DNA of 64,000 nucleotides from OMIW01 sp044235645 (GTDB lineage: Bacteria; Bdellovibrionota_C; UBA2361; OMIW01), in contig JBIIHQ010000004.1 of NCBI GenBank assembly GCA_044235645.1, positions 241,444 to 305,443 on the forward strand, written 5' to 3'. A model generated the notes under the pieces. The model was not told where the DNA came from and ran no database searches. It saw nothing but the letters and a program-made list of their open reading frames with translations. The position numbers and the translations under genes were made by a program. This document shows positions 52,176-61,157 of this stretch, one piece after another. How positions within the stretch are numbered: position 1 is the stretch's first letter; each line of letters opens with the position of its first letter.

Positions 52176-53021
52176 TTATCCCAGTCCTCGTCGCAGCGAA
52201 GCTCCGCAATTGATGAGTTTCGATGAGGAAAGGTACCGCTGGTCGGGGTAATAAGCAAAGAGGTAAGCCCCTTTCTCGAGGGTGCGGATTGTTCGGGGTG
52301 CTGAGGTGACCGGCAGGGCAGGGCAGCCCAGACTCCGACCGAGTTGATCTTTTTTTGCAATATACGATTCGCTCACGTAGGGAGCTCCATGGATGACGAT
52401 CGCGCGATTGTACGCCTGATCATTAAACCCCGGTTCAAGACCTTGCAGCCGAAGAGACGCACCGTGTCGACCGACGTACGGTTCATCCGAAAAGAAGAGG
52501 CCAAGACTCGACTGGAGACTGCCCGGAATGTTGGAGAATTGAGAAGCATAGAGTTCTCCGCTGTTGCGACCATGCGCGACGAGTGTATGTTCAAGGAGCC
52601 GTTCTGAGGCCGCATCAAAGAGCCAGAAGCGCGGCTCCGTCGACGCTTTTGAAAAATCAATGATGGCAAGATGACGGGCCCTGGGCGAGCCCGAGAGCGC
52701 AGCGCAGCTACTCGCCGCTGCCGCGAGCGCTGCAACACGAGTTGAGAGGCCTGTTGTGTTTCTCGCGAAGCTACTCGCCAGCTGTTCTGCAGTAAGGGAG
52801 CGGCCTATGGTTCGCGAACTTCCCCACGAGAAAAGCTGCGGGAGGAAAGCGACGAATCGTTCACTCGGCAGGCTCGCCGCAACAGAAAGTGGCGAGCGAG
52901 ACCAGGACGACGGGGATGACGAAGTGGAGCTCTGAGCCTTCACGATGCGAGGGGTGACAGCGAGGGTTGCGAAACTCCCGAGGATTGCCAGCGCGATGGA
53001 GAGGCAGTTTGCACGCATCAA
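52176..53021 (-). CDS. Murein L,D-transpeptidase catalytic-domain (YkuD_2 type) protein
   Basis: 281 residues with a signal peptide (LSIALAILGSFATLAVTPRIVKAQ). The C-terminal half carries IIDFSKASTEPRFWLFD, AHGRNSGELYASQFSNIPGS, the RAIVIHGAPYVSES segment and LGRSLGCPALP, the YkuD_2 family's catalytic block with His and Cys. It acts on peptidoglycan in the periplasm. It lies just upstream of the YcbB-like gene on the same strand. Confidence 0.87.
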   Translation of the reverse strand: MMRANCLSIALAILGSFATLAVTPRIVKAQSSTSSSPSSWSRSPLSVAASLPSERFVAFLPQLFSWGSSRTIGRSLTAEQLASSFARNTTGLSTRVAALAAAASSCAALSGSPRARHLAIIDFSKASTEPRFWLFDAASERLLEHTLVAHGRNSGELYASQFSNIPGSLQSSLGLFFSDEPYVGRHGASLRLQGLEPGFNDQAYNRAIVIHGAPYVSESYIAKKDQLGRSLGCPALPVTSAPRTIRTLEKGAYLFAYYPDQRYLSSSKLINCGASLRRGLG

Positions 53022-53224
53022 GGATGAAGCTCCGCTGTTAGTGGCGTGGAGAGTCGAGGCGAGTCATGAGACCGTCAACTCTCGGAAAAAGAGAGACCTT
53101 GCCGGCCCAACTACCTCTCCATAGTATGATACCTTATCCCCCCTCTCGAGGAGGAGCTTTTTTTGAATTCGGTCAGGGCGAGTCCTCACCTGAGACACCG
53201 CGCTCCGCCAAAGGTCGCAGGGGG

Positions 53225-54025
53225 TTATCCTTCTGAATCGCCATCCTTTACGAAGCTCTTCGCTTCGTTCCATAACCCCCGCCACTCCTCGGGGGAGAGC
53301 TCTTCAAGCTTCTTGCTCGATTGAGACTCGATCCGCTCAAATCGAGCGATAAAGCGATTATTGGTCCGCTGAAGCGCCTCCTCGGCGTCGAATCCGTGCC
53401 GCCGGGCGAGTTGGATGAGTGAAAAAAGAATATCTCCGAATTCGTCCTGAAGCGCGGTCGGATTCTTCTCAGGCTTGACCGCCTCAGCAGAAAACTCACC
53501 CACCTCCTCGAGAATTTTGTCACGAATACCCGAGAGCTCCTCCCATTCAAACCCTTTAGCGGCAGCTCGTTTACTGATCTTTTGTCCCCGTATGAGGGCG
53601 GGGAGGTGACGAGGAATACCCGCAAGTATCCCTTCTCCGCTTGTTTTGTTCCTTTGTTTGATTGCATCCCACTGGGTCGCGACCTCGGCAGCGGTGGTAA
53701 CGGATGTGCCCCCAAAAACGTGGGGATGTCGCTCTATCAGCTTGTCGACAATCGAGGTGAGTACATCGTCTATCGAGAAGTGGCCTGCTTCGGCCGCAAT
53801 TTGCGAGTGGAGTCCCACCTGCAACATGAGGTCTCCGAGCTCCTCGCATAAGGCACCGGGCGACATATCGATAGCATCGAGCACCTCGTACGCCTCCTCG
53901 ATGAGATACCTCTTGAGACTCTCGTGCGTTTGTTCCTTGTCCCACGGACATCCGGTGGTCGGATCGCGGAGCTGTTCGATAATGGAGATAAAACGGTCGA
54001 AGGGGGTGGGCGATTCGTTCGTCAT
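53225..54025 (-). CDS. mazG: Nucleoside triphosphate pyrophosphohydrolase MazG
   Basis: 266 residues. CPWDKEQTHESLKRYLIEEAYEVLDAID and EELGDLMLQVGLHSQIA give the EExxE/EExxD metal sites in the first half, and the second MazG repeat (LQDEFGDILFSLIQLAR) is also present. It removes pyrophosphate from non-canonical or regulatory nucleotides. Start ATG 54025. Normal two-domain length. Confidence 0.95.
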   Translation of the reverse strand: MTNESPTPFDRFISIIEQLRDPTTGCPWDKEQTHESLKRYLIEEAYEVLDAIDMSPGALCEELGDLMLQVGLHSQIAAEAGHFSIDDVLTSIVDKLIERHPHVFGGTSVTTAAEVATQWDAIKQRNKTSGEGILAGIPRHLPALIRGQKISKRAAAKGFEWEELSGIRDKILEEVGEFSAEAVKPEKNPTALQDEFGDILFSLIQLARRHGFDAEEALQRTNNRFIARFERIESQSSKKLEELSPEEWRGLWNEAKSFVKDGDSEG

Positions 54026-54175
54026 AGGGGGAAATGTCAGAGGTTAATCGGAAGCGTCGTGATGTTGCACAGAAGAGCACCGACTTCTGCCCCAACCGTC
54101 CAACCTCAATATACCTCTTTTCGTCGTTTTCAACTAACGGTCCTCGAAGGGCTCGCCGCAGCTGTTCGCTATCCA

Positions 54176-55069
54176 TCACCCTCCCCTCATGACAAACCGA
54201 TACAGCTCAGCCCGCGTTCGCTCGTATCGATCTGAAACAGCGAATGCCCGCACCGCTATCTCGCGGGCTCCTGCTTGAGAGAGCACCTTCGCGGCGGCGG
54301 CTATCGTTGCTCCCGTGGTGATTACGTCGTCTATGAGAAGAATGTGTTTGCCCTCAACGAAGGTGGTGTGTGAGGTGAAAGCGTCGCGGGAGTTGCGGAA
54401 TCGCGCGGTGGTTGAAAGGAGGCTCGCCTGGAGCGAGCGGGTGCGGTTGACCGCGAGGGCGGTCGCCGATAGGGGGAGCGAGAGGGTTCGGGCTATCTCC
54501 CGGGCTGCGAGATAGGCTGGGGTAAAGAGCCTTTTTTTGGAGGAATGGGGGCCCGAGGGAATAGGAACGACGAGATCCCACGGTAGGCGGGAGTTGAGGG
54601 ACTGGGTTGCGGTTTGAGCCTCATCGCCGATGGCACGAGCCATCATCTGAGCGACCAGTTTCGCGAGTTTTCTGCTGGGGGTGTATTTCATGGCACGCAC
54701 CAGATCGCGTATCGCGCCCCGATAGGGGAACGGGGCACCCACCGATGAAAATGGGAGAGGAAAGAGAAAGCATCGTTCGCATGAGCCGGTCATCAGGGTG
54801 AGTCCACATCGGGGGCAGAGGGTCTGGGGATCGAGCACGAGTGCATGCGAAGGAGTGCATCGCCGACACAGAAGGGGAGTGACCGGAAAAACGGGGCGAA
54901 GGGCGCGATGGCAGACGAGACACTTCGGGGGGATAATGGGGGTGAGGAGGTAGGCGAGGCGAGGGAATGGTGCGGGGAGGATCGGCACAAAGAGCGGCTT
55001 GTCTCGGGGAGGGAGGGGCTCAGGGCACGGTGATTGGTGCTGCGTGATGCTGTTTTGTGATGGGGACAT
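54176..55069 (-). CDS. comF: ComF-family phosphoribosyltransferase-like protein
   Basis: 297 residues. Four-cysteine zinc-ribbon-like N-terminal part (CLVCH, LLCRRC, LCPRCGL, CERCF), then the phosphoribosyltransferase motif LLIDDVITTGATIAAA. ComF-type proteins are linked to DNA uptake in competent bacteria, but many genomes keep one without known competence. ATG 55069 is preferred over 55126 because the latter adds atypical residues. Confidence 0.9.
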   Translation of the reverse strand: MSPSQNSITQHQSPCPEPLPPRDKPLFVPILPAPFPRLAYLLTPIIPPKCLVCHRALRPVFPVTPLLCRRCTPSHALVLDPQTLCPRCGLTLMTGSCERCFLFPLPFSSVGAPFPYRGAIRDLVRAMKYTPSRKLAKLVAQMMARAIGDEAQTATQSLNSRLPWDLVVPIPSGPHSSKKRLFTPAYLAAREIARTLSLPLSATALAVNRTRSLQASLLSTTARFRNSRDAFTSHTTFVEGKHILLIDDVITTGATIAAAAKVLSQAGAREIAVRAFAVSDRYERTRAELYRFVMRGG

Positions 55070-55200
55070 ACGGGATTCGATACACCGGAGGGTGCTTCCT
55101 CCGACCAATCTGGCCACAGGAAACACCCGCCTTCAACTGACGCACGGTTATCGTATCCCGATCAATTTTGTTTCGTCTTTTGCGGTGTCCTTCCAAAAAA

Positions 55201-56748
55201 CTAATCACGCACCAGGAGAGAGCGCCCAGTCATCTCCTGTGGTTGTGTGAGCCCCATCAGGTCAAGGACCGTCGGTGCGACGTCGCACAAGGCGCCATCA
55301 GCCGCAATACCCGAAACCGAGGGGTCGGCATGCCACACGATGATCGGCACTGGATGAGTGGTATGAGCGGTGTGAGGAACGCCGGTATCGTAATCGATCA
55401 TCTGATCGCAGTTGCCGTGATCCGCGATAATGACCGCCTGACCATTGACTTCAGCGAGTGCGGCTAAAATCTCACCAAGGCACGAATCGACCGTTTGCAC
55501 CGCAGATATTGCCGCCGAAAGTACGCCGGTGTGGCCGACCATATCGGGGTTGGCGAAGTTGACGACGAAAAAGGAATATTTTTGCGAGCGGATCGCCGCA
55601 CAAACGGCCTCTGCGACCCCGTACGCGCTCATCTCCGGCTTAAGGTCGTACGTTTTAACATCACGGGGGGAGGGAACCACGAGCCTCTCTTCACCGACAC
55701 AAAGCTCCTCTCTTCCTCCGTTAAAGAAGTAGGTGACGTGTGGGTATTTCTCAGTTTCGGCTGAGCGGAACTGGGTGAGACCGTGGGCAGCGATCACCTG
55801 ACCGAGGTTATTGGTTATCTCCTGCTCACCAAAAAGGATGGGAAGTTCGAGGGCGGGCTCGTAATCAGTGAACGCGAGAGTGCGTTCGCGTTGGAAAGGT
55901 ACGCCAGAGCGAATGAGTTCGTCGGGAAGCTCTCTGTTGGTGAGTGCGCGGGCTATTTCTCGCATCCGGTCAGCGCGGAAGTTCCAGAAAATGATCCCAT
56001 CACCTCTGTCGACGCCGGTGTAATTAAATGCGACCGGTTCAACGAATTCATCGTTATTTCCCTCGGCGTATGAAGCCGCGAGCGCGGCAGCGGGAGTGAG
56101 CGCATCGCGAGCTCCGCGGCCTGAAACGATCAGATCGAACGCCTTCTGCACCCGTTCCCATCGTTTGTCCCGATCCATCGCGAAGAATCGACCACACATC
56201 GTCGCGATAAACGCTCGAGGCGCGACTGCTGGGAGTCGCTCGACGAAGTCGTTGACCATCTGTTGCGCTGACTGTGGCGGGGTATCTCGACCATCGGTGA
56301 TGAGGTGAATCGCCAACCGAGCATCGGTCGAAGCGGAGAGCTGTTGAAGGAGAAGTTCAAGGTGATGGGAGTGAGAGTGAACCCCGCCATCGCTGAACAA
56401 TCCGACGAGGTGAATCGTTTTTGCATCGCGGGTGTTTTCGAGAAAGTTTTGGAACATCGGGTGTTGCCCGAGTTTGCCCCCGTGCAGCTCCCGTTCGATC
56501 CGCAAAAGCCACTGCTCAACAACGCGTCCTGCTCCGATATTCAGATGTCCTACCTCGGAGTTCCCCATCTGCCCGTCAGGTAAGCCAACCTGTTCACCGA
56601 AGGTAGTCAGCGTTGCATGGGGATTGTCCCTCAAAATCGCGTCGATGCACGGCTTCTTTGCCATGAATACCGCGTTGGCTTCCGGGTTGGGGTTCAATCC
56701 GAATCCATCGAGGATGCAGAGCATGGTGGGGCGGGGGTGAGAAGTCAT
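55201..56748 (-). CDS. gpmI: 2,3-bisphosphoglycerate-independent phosphoglycerate mutase
   Basis: 515 residues. Metal and substrate motifs: CILDGFGLNPNPEANAV, active-site Ser in GQMGNSEVGHLNIGAGRVV, THYFFNGG-type GGREE segment and the late DHGNCD block. Interconverts 3- and 2-phosphoglycerate and works next to enolase in the pathway, although the genes are far apart. Divergent from the thiamine pyrophosphokinase gene. Confidence 0.96.
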   Translation of the reverse strand: MTSHPRPTMLCILDGFGLNPNPEANAVFMAKKPCIDAILRDNPHATLTTFGEQVGLPDGQMGNSEVGHLNIGAGRVVEQWLLRIERELHGGKLGQHPMFQNFLENTRDAKTIHLVGLFSDGGVHSHSHHLELLLQQLSASTDARLAIHLITDGRDTPPQSAQQMVNDFVERLPAVAPRAFIATMCGRFFAMDRDKRWERVQKAFDLIVSGRGARDALTPAAALAASYAEGNNDEFVEPVAFNYTGVDRGDGIIFWNFRADRMREIARALTNRELPDELIRSGVPFQRERTLAFTDYEPALELPILFGEQEITNNLGQVIAAHGLTQFRSAETEKYPHVTYFFNGGREELCVGEERLVVPSPRDVKTYDLKPEMSAYGVAEAVCAAIRSQKYSFFVVNFANPDMVGHTGVLSAAISAVQTVDSCLGEILAALAEVNGQAVIIADHGNCDQMIDYDTGVPHTAHTTHPVPIIVWHADPSVSGIAADGALCDVAPTVLDLMGLTQPQEMTGRSLLVRD

Positions 56749-56879
56749 ACGGGGTTACCTCACGGAGAAGAAGTTGCTCTGATATGGTAGCGTAGAGGTC
56801 GGCAGAGGTATAGATGTGACGACTGGTAAGTTGGCGTTGCCGACGGTATCGTCGCCCGTTACTAATCGCGAAAAGAACC

Positions 56880-57557
56880 ATGGCAGCAACTCTATTATCT
56901 CCCCCCACAATAGGCATCATCGTCAACGGTGATCTTCCTGTGAATGAGCGGCTCGCTGAGGTCTGGCAGCAGTCTAAGGTGGTTATCAGCACCGATGGAG
57001 CAGTTAACTCATTGATGGCTCGGGGGCACCTTCCTCATATCGTGGTCGGGGATCTCGATTCTCTTGACCCGCGGATTCGCGAGCTTCTTCCCCCGTCGGT
57101 TGAGGTTGTCGAGATACCGTGCCAGGATTCAACCGATCTCGAAAAGGCGTTTCGCCTGGCTCTTGAGCGAGGTGCCTCTGAGGTCGTGGTAGCGGGAATA
57201 GGAGGGGGGCGACTCGATCACGCTATCACGAATCTCGCCATCCTTCACAAGTTCCGTCGCGAGGTGCCGATTCGGCTGATCGAGCCGAGCGGTTACGGTA
57301 TTCTGATGGCTGCCGAAAACTGCCACGAGCGTTTCGCGTTTAAGGGGCCATTAGGGCGCACCGTGTCGCTGGTGCCATTTGGTGCCGTCGAAGAGGTGCG
57401 AACAGTCGGGTTGCGGTACCCGCTCAATGGAGAATCTCTCACGTGGGGAGTGCGGGAGGGACAAAGCAATGAAGCGGTTGCCGAGGAGGTGGTAATTGAG
57501 ATTCGGAGCGGAGTGTTGTTGGTGTTCAGCGACGAGGCGATGGGACGGGCGGAGTAA
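56880..57557 (+). CDS. thiN: Thiamine pyrophosphokinase
   Basis: 225 residues. STDGAVNSL, VVGDLDSL, QDSTDLEKAF and GIGGGRLDHAITNL are the family blocks. Converts thiamine to thiamine diphosphate, the cofactor of the E1 dehydrogenase in this window. The 3' end is 6 nt from that of the LapA-TPR gene, read convergently. Confidence 0.9.
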   Translation: MAATLLSPPTIGIIVNGDLPVNERLAEVWQQSKVVISTDGAVNSLMARGHLPHIVVGDLDSLDPRIRELLPPSVEVVEIPCQDSTDLEKAFRLALERGASEVVVAGIGGGRLDHAITNLAILHKFRREVPIRLIEPSGYGILMAAENCHERFAFKGPLGRTVSLVPFGAVEEVRTVGLRYPLNGESLTWGVREGQSNEAVAEEVVIEIRSGVLLVFSDEAMGRAE

Positions 57558-57563
57558 GCTCGC

Positions 57564-58910
57564 TTACATGGCCCCAAACTGAATCCCCGGAGCTGCCTCT
57601 TGACCGAGCTGCGGGAGAGAGCCGGTGCCGTTGATGTAGTCGTACTCGCTATCAGTCGACCCGGGCTGCATTGCCTCTCGAAGCACCTCACGCCAGATCC
57701 TCCTCGCTTCCGCATCGCGTCCCTTGATGGTGAGAATCATCCCCTGAAGACAGAGCTGAACAATCTGTTCCTGATGACGCATCGTGATCCCCTCTTTCCG
57801 ACAGTACTCGCGCAAATCACGGAGGACATCTTCAGCCTCGTTGGTCTCTTCTAGCCGCAGATGAACGGAGGCAAGCAGGAGGCGAGCAGTGACTCGACAT
57901 TCTGGTGCTACCGATGCCACCGCAGAGCGAGCCGCAGCGAGTGCGGAGCGAGTATCGGGCGAGTATCTGCGCGCATCTCCTCCGACCCCCTGCGCAGGTT
58001 GACCAAGAAATGCCTCAATTGCTTGACGGTACAGCCCAAAGTTGCGTGTTCCTTTCGCTCCCTTGATGAGCGCTTGTGCGGAATCGGTCAGGTTGCCTAT
58101 GCCACGGTTTACCTCCGCAAGCCTTTCATAGGCGGGGGAATAGAAGGGAAACTTTTTGATAAACTCAAGGAGCGCAGTTAGTTCATCCTCTGGTCGCACG
58201 AAACCTTTCGCGGTCAGGAGGTGAAACTTGATTCGTGCCCCCGTTTCAATTGAACCTCCCCCGTTATCATCAAGCCGTTCCCACTGTTCAAGGGCATCTT
58301 CCCACCGCCCAAGTCTTTCCAGGAGTTCCACGGCTCGGCTTGCTGCTCGAGCATTAAAGCCGCGGGTGAGTAGAACGGAGATGTTATCAAACGCAGCGGT
58401 GAGATTGCCCGCCGCCACAAGAAGGTCAGCGATTTGAAAGAGGAGTTCAACGTGTTCCGGGTAGGTCGCCCGTACAGCCTCAACAACCGCGAGAGCTTCT
58501 TTTTGATCCCCCAACCGTTGATATATCCGAGACAGCTCAATTCGAGCGATGACATTTTGTGAATCCTTCTTGAGAATGCCAAGCCAGAGATTCTTTGCTC
58601 GGCTCCACTCGTGAGATGCAGTTGCAGACCGGGCGTCAATGATCGCGTTGAGAAAGGCGATTCGGAGCTGTTCGCGCTTCTGAAGTTTCCTCCGCTCCCA
58701 CCAAGAGAAGAGTCCAAGGACTGATGCTACGAGGGAAGCAGAAAGAGCCCCTATGATAAAAACGACAAGCATCAATACTCCGACAGAGACTGAAAGAGGG
58801 GTCTCGCCGAAAGTTTTTACCTGAACGGTCGTTGGATTGTTGACAACGATAAAGGTGGGTATCGCCATCAGCAGCAGAGCAGCGATTATTTTAATTAAGC
58901 GACGGGGCAT
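57564..58910 (-). CDS. LapA-type membrane domain fused to TPR repeats
   Basis: 448 residues from ATG 58910. Residues 1-85 have two hydrophobic helices and the LapA/DUF1049 pattern (VVNNPTTVQV...LGLFSWWERRKLQKRE). The rest is a string of TPR helices, including ARIELSRIYQRLGDQKEALAVVEAVRATYP. In Escherichia, LapA and LapB (TPR plus rubredoxin) are separate proteins that regulate lipopolysaccharide synthesis; here the two appear fused, and no CxxC rubredoxin pair is seen at the C-terminus. Confidence 0.8.
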   Translation of the reverse strand: MPRRLIKIIAALLLMAIPTFIVVNNPTTVQVKTFGETPLSVSVGVLMLVVFIIGALSASLVASVLGLFSWWERRKLQKREQLRIAFLNAIIDARSATASHEWSRAKNLWLGILKKDSQNVIARIELSRIYQRLGDQKEALAVVEAVRATYPEHVELLFQIADLLVAAGNLTAAFDNISVLLTRGFNARAASRAVELLERLGRWEDALEQWERLDDNGGGSIETGARIKFHLLTAKGFVRPEDELTALLEFIKKFPFYSPAYERLAEVNRGIGNLTDSAQALIKGAKGTRNFGLYRQAIEAFLGQPAQGVGGDARRYSPDTRSALAAARSAVASVAPECRVTARLLLASVHLRLEETNEAEDVLRDLREYCRKEGITMRHQEQIVQLCLQGMILTIKGRDAEARRIWREVLREAMQPGSTDSEYDYINGTGSLPQLGQEAAPGIQFGAM

Positions 58911-59132
58911 GAGGCCTCCTAAAGTGATGGCGGCGAGGGTTGGTTTATGAGGAAGAAAAAGCATAGCCGGGGTTTAATTGAGGGAGAAGTCTTTTTGGTT
59001 GGAAAGGTAAGAAAATGGGAAGAGCAAAGGGATAGCCAGTAATTTGGACTTGCGTTCTGTTCGCGGTTGTCTGCTATGCTCGCCGGCAAACTATTTATTT
59101 ATGGTTAATTGCCATTTTGGGAGATGTCTTCG

Positions 59133-59999
59133 ATGTCATTGCTTCCGCCTCTATCTGCAGGTTCGTCATCTCCATCACCAACCCCCACACCCGCACCGAT
59201 GAAGCTCTACCTGCCCCAGGATGGGCTTGATGAATTCATCAAGGTTCGGGCTTCTCTTGATTTTCAACCATCAGTATTTTGGTGGAGCGGCTCGGTGTAT
59301 TCGTTTGTCCCCGAGAGGCCCGACCTTAGTCAGGAGCTCTTCACTATGAAGGGGATGAATGTCGGGCGAGCAGTACCGACAGAGGCGGGATACAATCTCC
59401 TTACCCGAGAGGTTGCGGTATACGGCGACCTGGACACACAAGAGCCGCTTGCTTCGTGGAATTCCGCCGTTATCGGGGGGCCGGATCGGGGCTGCGAAGT
59501 CGTGCATGTGTGGAATGATCCAGTTAACGCGAAGTTCTCAAGGGGCAGAGGTGACGATCCTTTTCGGTTGCCCACTCAGGAGCTTGGCAATGGGATGGTC
59601 TGCGTCTCTATGGATGTGTTTGTCGCCTATCCGTCTCCCATTCGGCACGACCAATTTCCTGAACACTCGGGGTCAAATGTGTATCAGGGGGCCGAGCTTT
59701 TTCAATTCTTTTGCCAAAAAGATCATATCAACGATCCGAATCTTCCCTCTGCGCCTGCGTCAATTTCGTGGACCCGTATCGGGCCATGGTTGCCGTGGAT
59801 GCGAATGGGAGAAAGTCCAGGGCACCTCGTTTACCAGTGTCGAGGCGCAAAGTCGATGCACGGGTTTGAGGGGGTTGATCCTGATTTACTCCTCTTTGTT
59901 CGGGAAAAGAATCCAATTTTCTTGGAGCCACCGGCCGAAATATCACGCCGAAATGAGACAAGTTGGACCTACTTCTTGAGGGAGTACCTCTCACATTAA
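59133..59999 (+). CDS. DUF1838-family protein
   Basis: 288 residues. SVFWWSGSVYSFVPERP, NVGRAVPT-G-LLTREVAVYGD and VVHVWNDPVN match the DUF1838 pattern. The family's function is unknown. No signal peptide. The start is chosen at ATG 59133, with GGGAG 9 nt before it; ATG 59124 and TTG 59109 are alternatives. Divergent from the LapA-TPR gene. Confidence 0.8.
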   Translation: MSLLPPLSAGSSSPSPTPTPAPMKLYLPQDGLDEFIKVRASLDFQPSVFWWSGSVYSFVPERPDLSQELFTMKGMNVGRAVPTEAGYNLLTREVAVYGDLDTQEPLASWNSAVIGGPDRGCEVVHVWNDPVNAKFSRGRGDDPFRLPTQELGNGMVCVSMDVFVAYPSPIRHDQFPEHSGSNVYQGAELFQFFCQKDHINDPNLPSAPASISWTRIGPWLPWMRMGESPGHLVYQCRGAKSMHGFEGVDPDLLLFVREKNPIFLEPPAEISRRNETSWTYFLREYLSH

Positions 60000-60139
60000 T
60001 TTTTTGCCGGTTGACATTAAAACGGACGTGCTCCCTCCTTCACCGTGAGAAGGGGTGTGGGAGTTCGGCTGGCCGAGCGATTAAACGCCTCTCAGCCAAC
60101 CGCCTCAGGTTGATCTCTCGATGCGATACAGGTGCGAGG

Positions 60140-60514
60140 TTATGCAGCTCGCAGCTTTACCCCATCAGCGGATTCGTCCACGACGTAACGCCCAGCGCGT
60201 GCCCATAGCCCTTCCAGATCGTACCGTTGCCGATCGGGGCCATAAAACACATGGACAACCGCATCGCCAAAATCGAGAACGACCCAATGGCCCTCTTCCA
60301 TCCCTTCGGCTGAGTAGGGAGAGACGCCGATTCGGTTGAGATCCTCAACGATACGGTTGCTAATACCTTGAACTTGTCTATCACTTCGCCCACTAACGAC
60401 TACAAAGAAGTCAGCGACCGACCCGTTTGGATCAAGTTCAAGCACGACTACATCAGAACCCTTTGACTCGCTGCAGCTCGTCACAATCTGGGAGACAAGT
60501 TGAAGAGAGGTCAT
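60140..60514 (-). CDS. rsfS: Ribosomal silencing factor RsfS
   Basis: 124 residues. LQLVSQIVTSCSESKGSDVV, DFFVVVSGRSDRQVQGI, GMEEGHWVVLDFGDAVVHVF and the W/Y-rich ending are family blocks. It binds L14 and blocks subunit joining in starved cells. ATG 60514 has AGGAAAGG directly upstream; ATG 60553 with AGGAG upstream would add 13 residues and cannot be excluded. obg is on the same strand 640 nt upstream, but nadD, which often lies between, is missing. Confidence 0.92.
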   Translation of the reverse strand: MTSLQLVSQIVTSCSESKGSDVVVLELDPNGSVADFFVVVSGRSDRQVQGISNRIVEDLNRIGVSPYSAEGMEEGHWVVLDFGDAVVHVFYGPDRQRYDLEGLWARAGRYVVDESADGVKLRAA

Positions 60515-60553
60515 CCTTTCCTCGTGAGGGGAGGGTATGTGGGTTTCTATCAT

Positions 60554-61157
60554 CTGGTTTGGTTCTCCTCTGTTAAGGGAATACGCACGTTTTATACACG
60601 GCAACTGCCTTCGACACGACTTCTTGAGAACCGGTACGACTAAAACCATTCCCCACCCCCGGAGGACCGTGCTCTCGAACTAGAGAGTAGTAGTCATCGA
60701 AGGTGGAGATTGCAAGGCAAAACGGCTGCTGGTTTCGAGTTGGAAGACCCCGAGGGGGAGTAAAGGGATGCCGATTTGTCGGGGCGGTAAAGAGGGGGCA
60801 TGACGAAGTATAGGACCTTATTCCATCCGAAAGCGGGGCGCTTCCCTCAAGGGAAGAGAGGGCGATCTGCCGGTGAGGGAATGGAAATTTGGCCGCTATA
60901 TCTCCTCCTGTATGACCCTACGCGTGAATGGTCCGTGAAAGAGGGTACTAACTCGGGACATAGCCGTTCCGCCCCGCACGACGAGAACAGAAGTTCCCGA
61001 TGCGCGAGGCGAGCCTGAAGGGTGGTTGTAATCGGGGGATGTCGAGGGTCGCCCTGGTAACGGCCACGGCGTCAAGGAGAGAGTCAGCCCGGCTGGGCCG
61101 CCGAAGATACGGGATAGAGTAGAAAGCTCGATCCTCATACCTTTATGATAGCTGGCA
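60554..61157. other. About 600-bp gene-free gap between rsfS and obgE
   Basis: No plausible coding frame on either strand; frames present are short and unlike proteins. I compared it with RNase P RNA, tmRNA and SRP RNA landmarks and found no match. It contains G/C-rich inverted segments (GCCCGGCTGGGC near 61086). It may hold an unknown RNA or be decayed sequence, for example of nadD. Confidence 0.4.

Noticed and set aside
53130..53165. T-run after C/G-rich segment as a terminator
   Set aside because: The stem is only about 4-5 bp and on the plus strand no gene ends there, so it does not qualify.
53064..53285. Minus-strand frame of 73 residues before the YkuD_2 gene
   Set aside because: It overlaps the mazG 3' end by 60 nt, has a high Arg content, and has no ribosome site; more likely a shadow.
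60068..60100. tRNA-Ser-like D-arm (TGGCCGAGCGATTAAACGCC)
   Set aside because: The stretch resembles the 5' part of tRNA-Ser, but no anticodon arm, T-arm (no GTTCRA) or matching 3' acceptor follows within a tRNA's length. A chance or fragmentary match.
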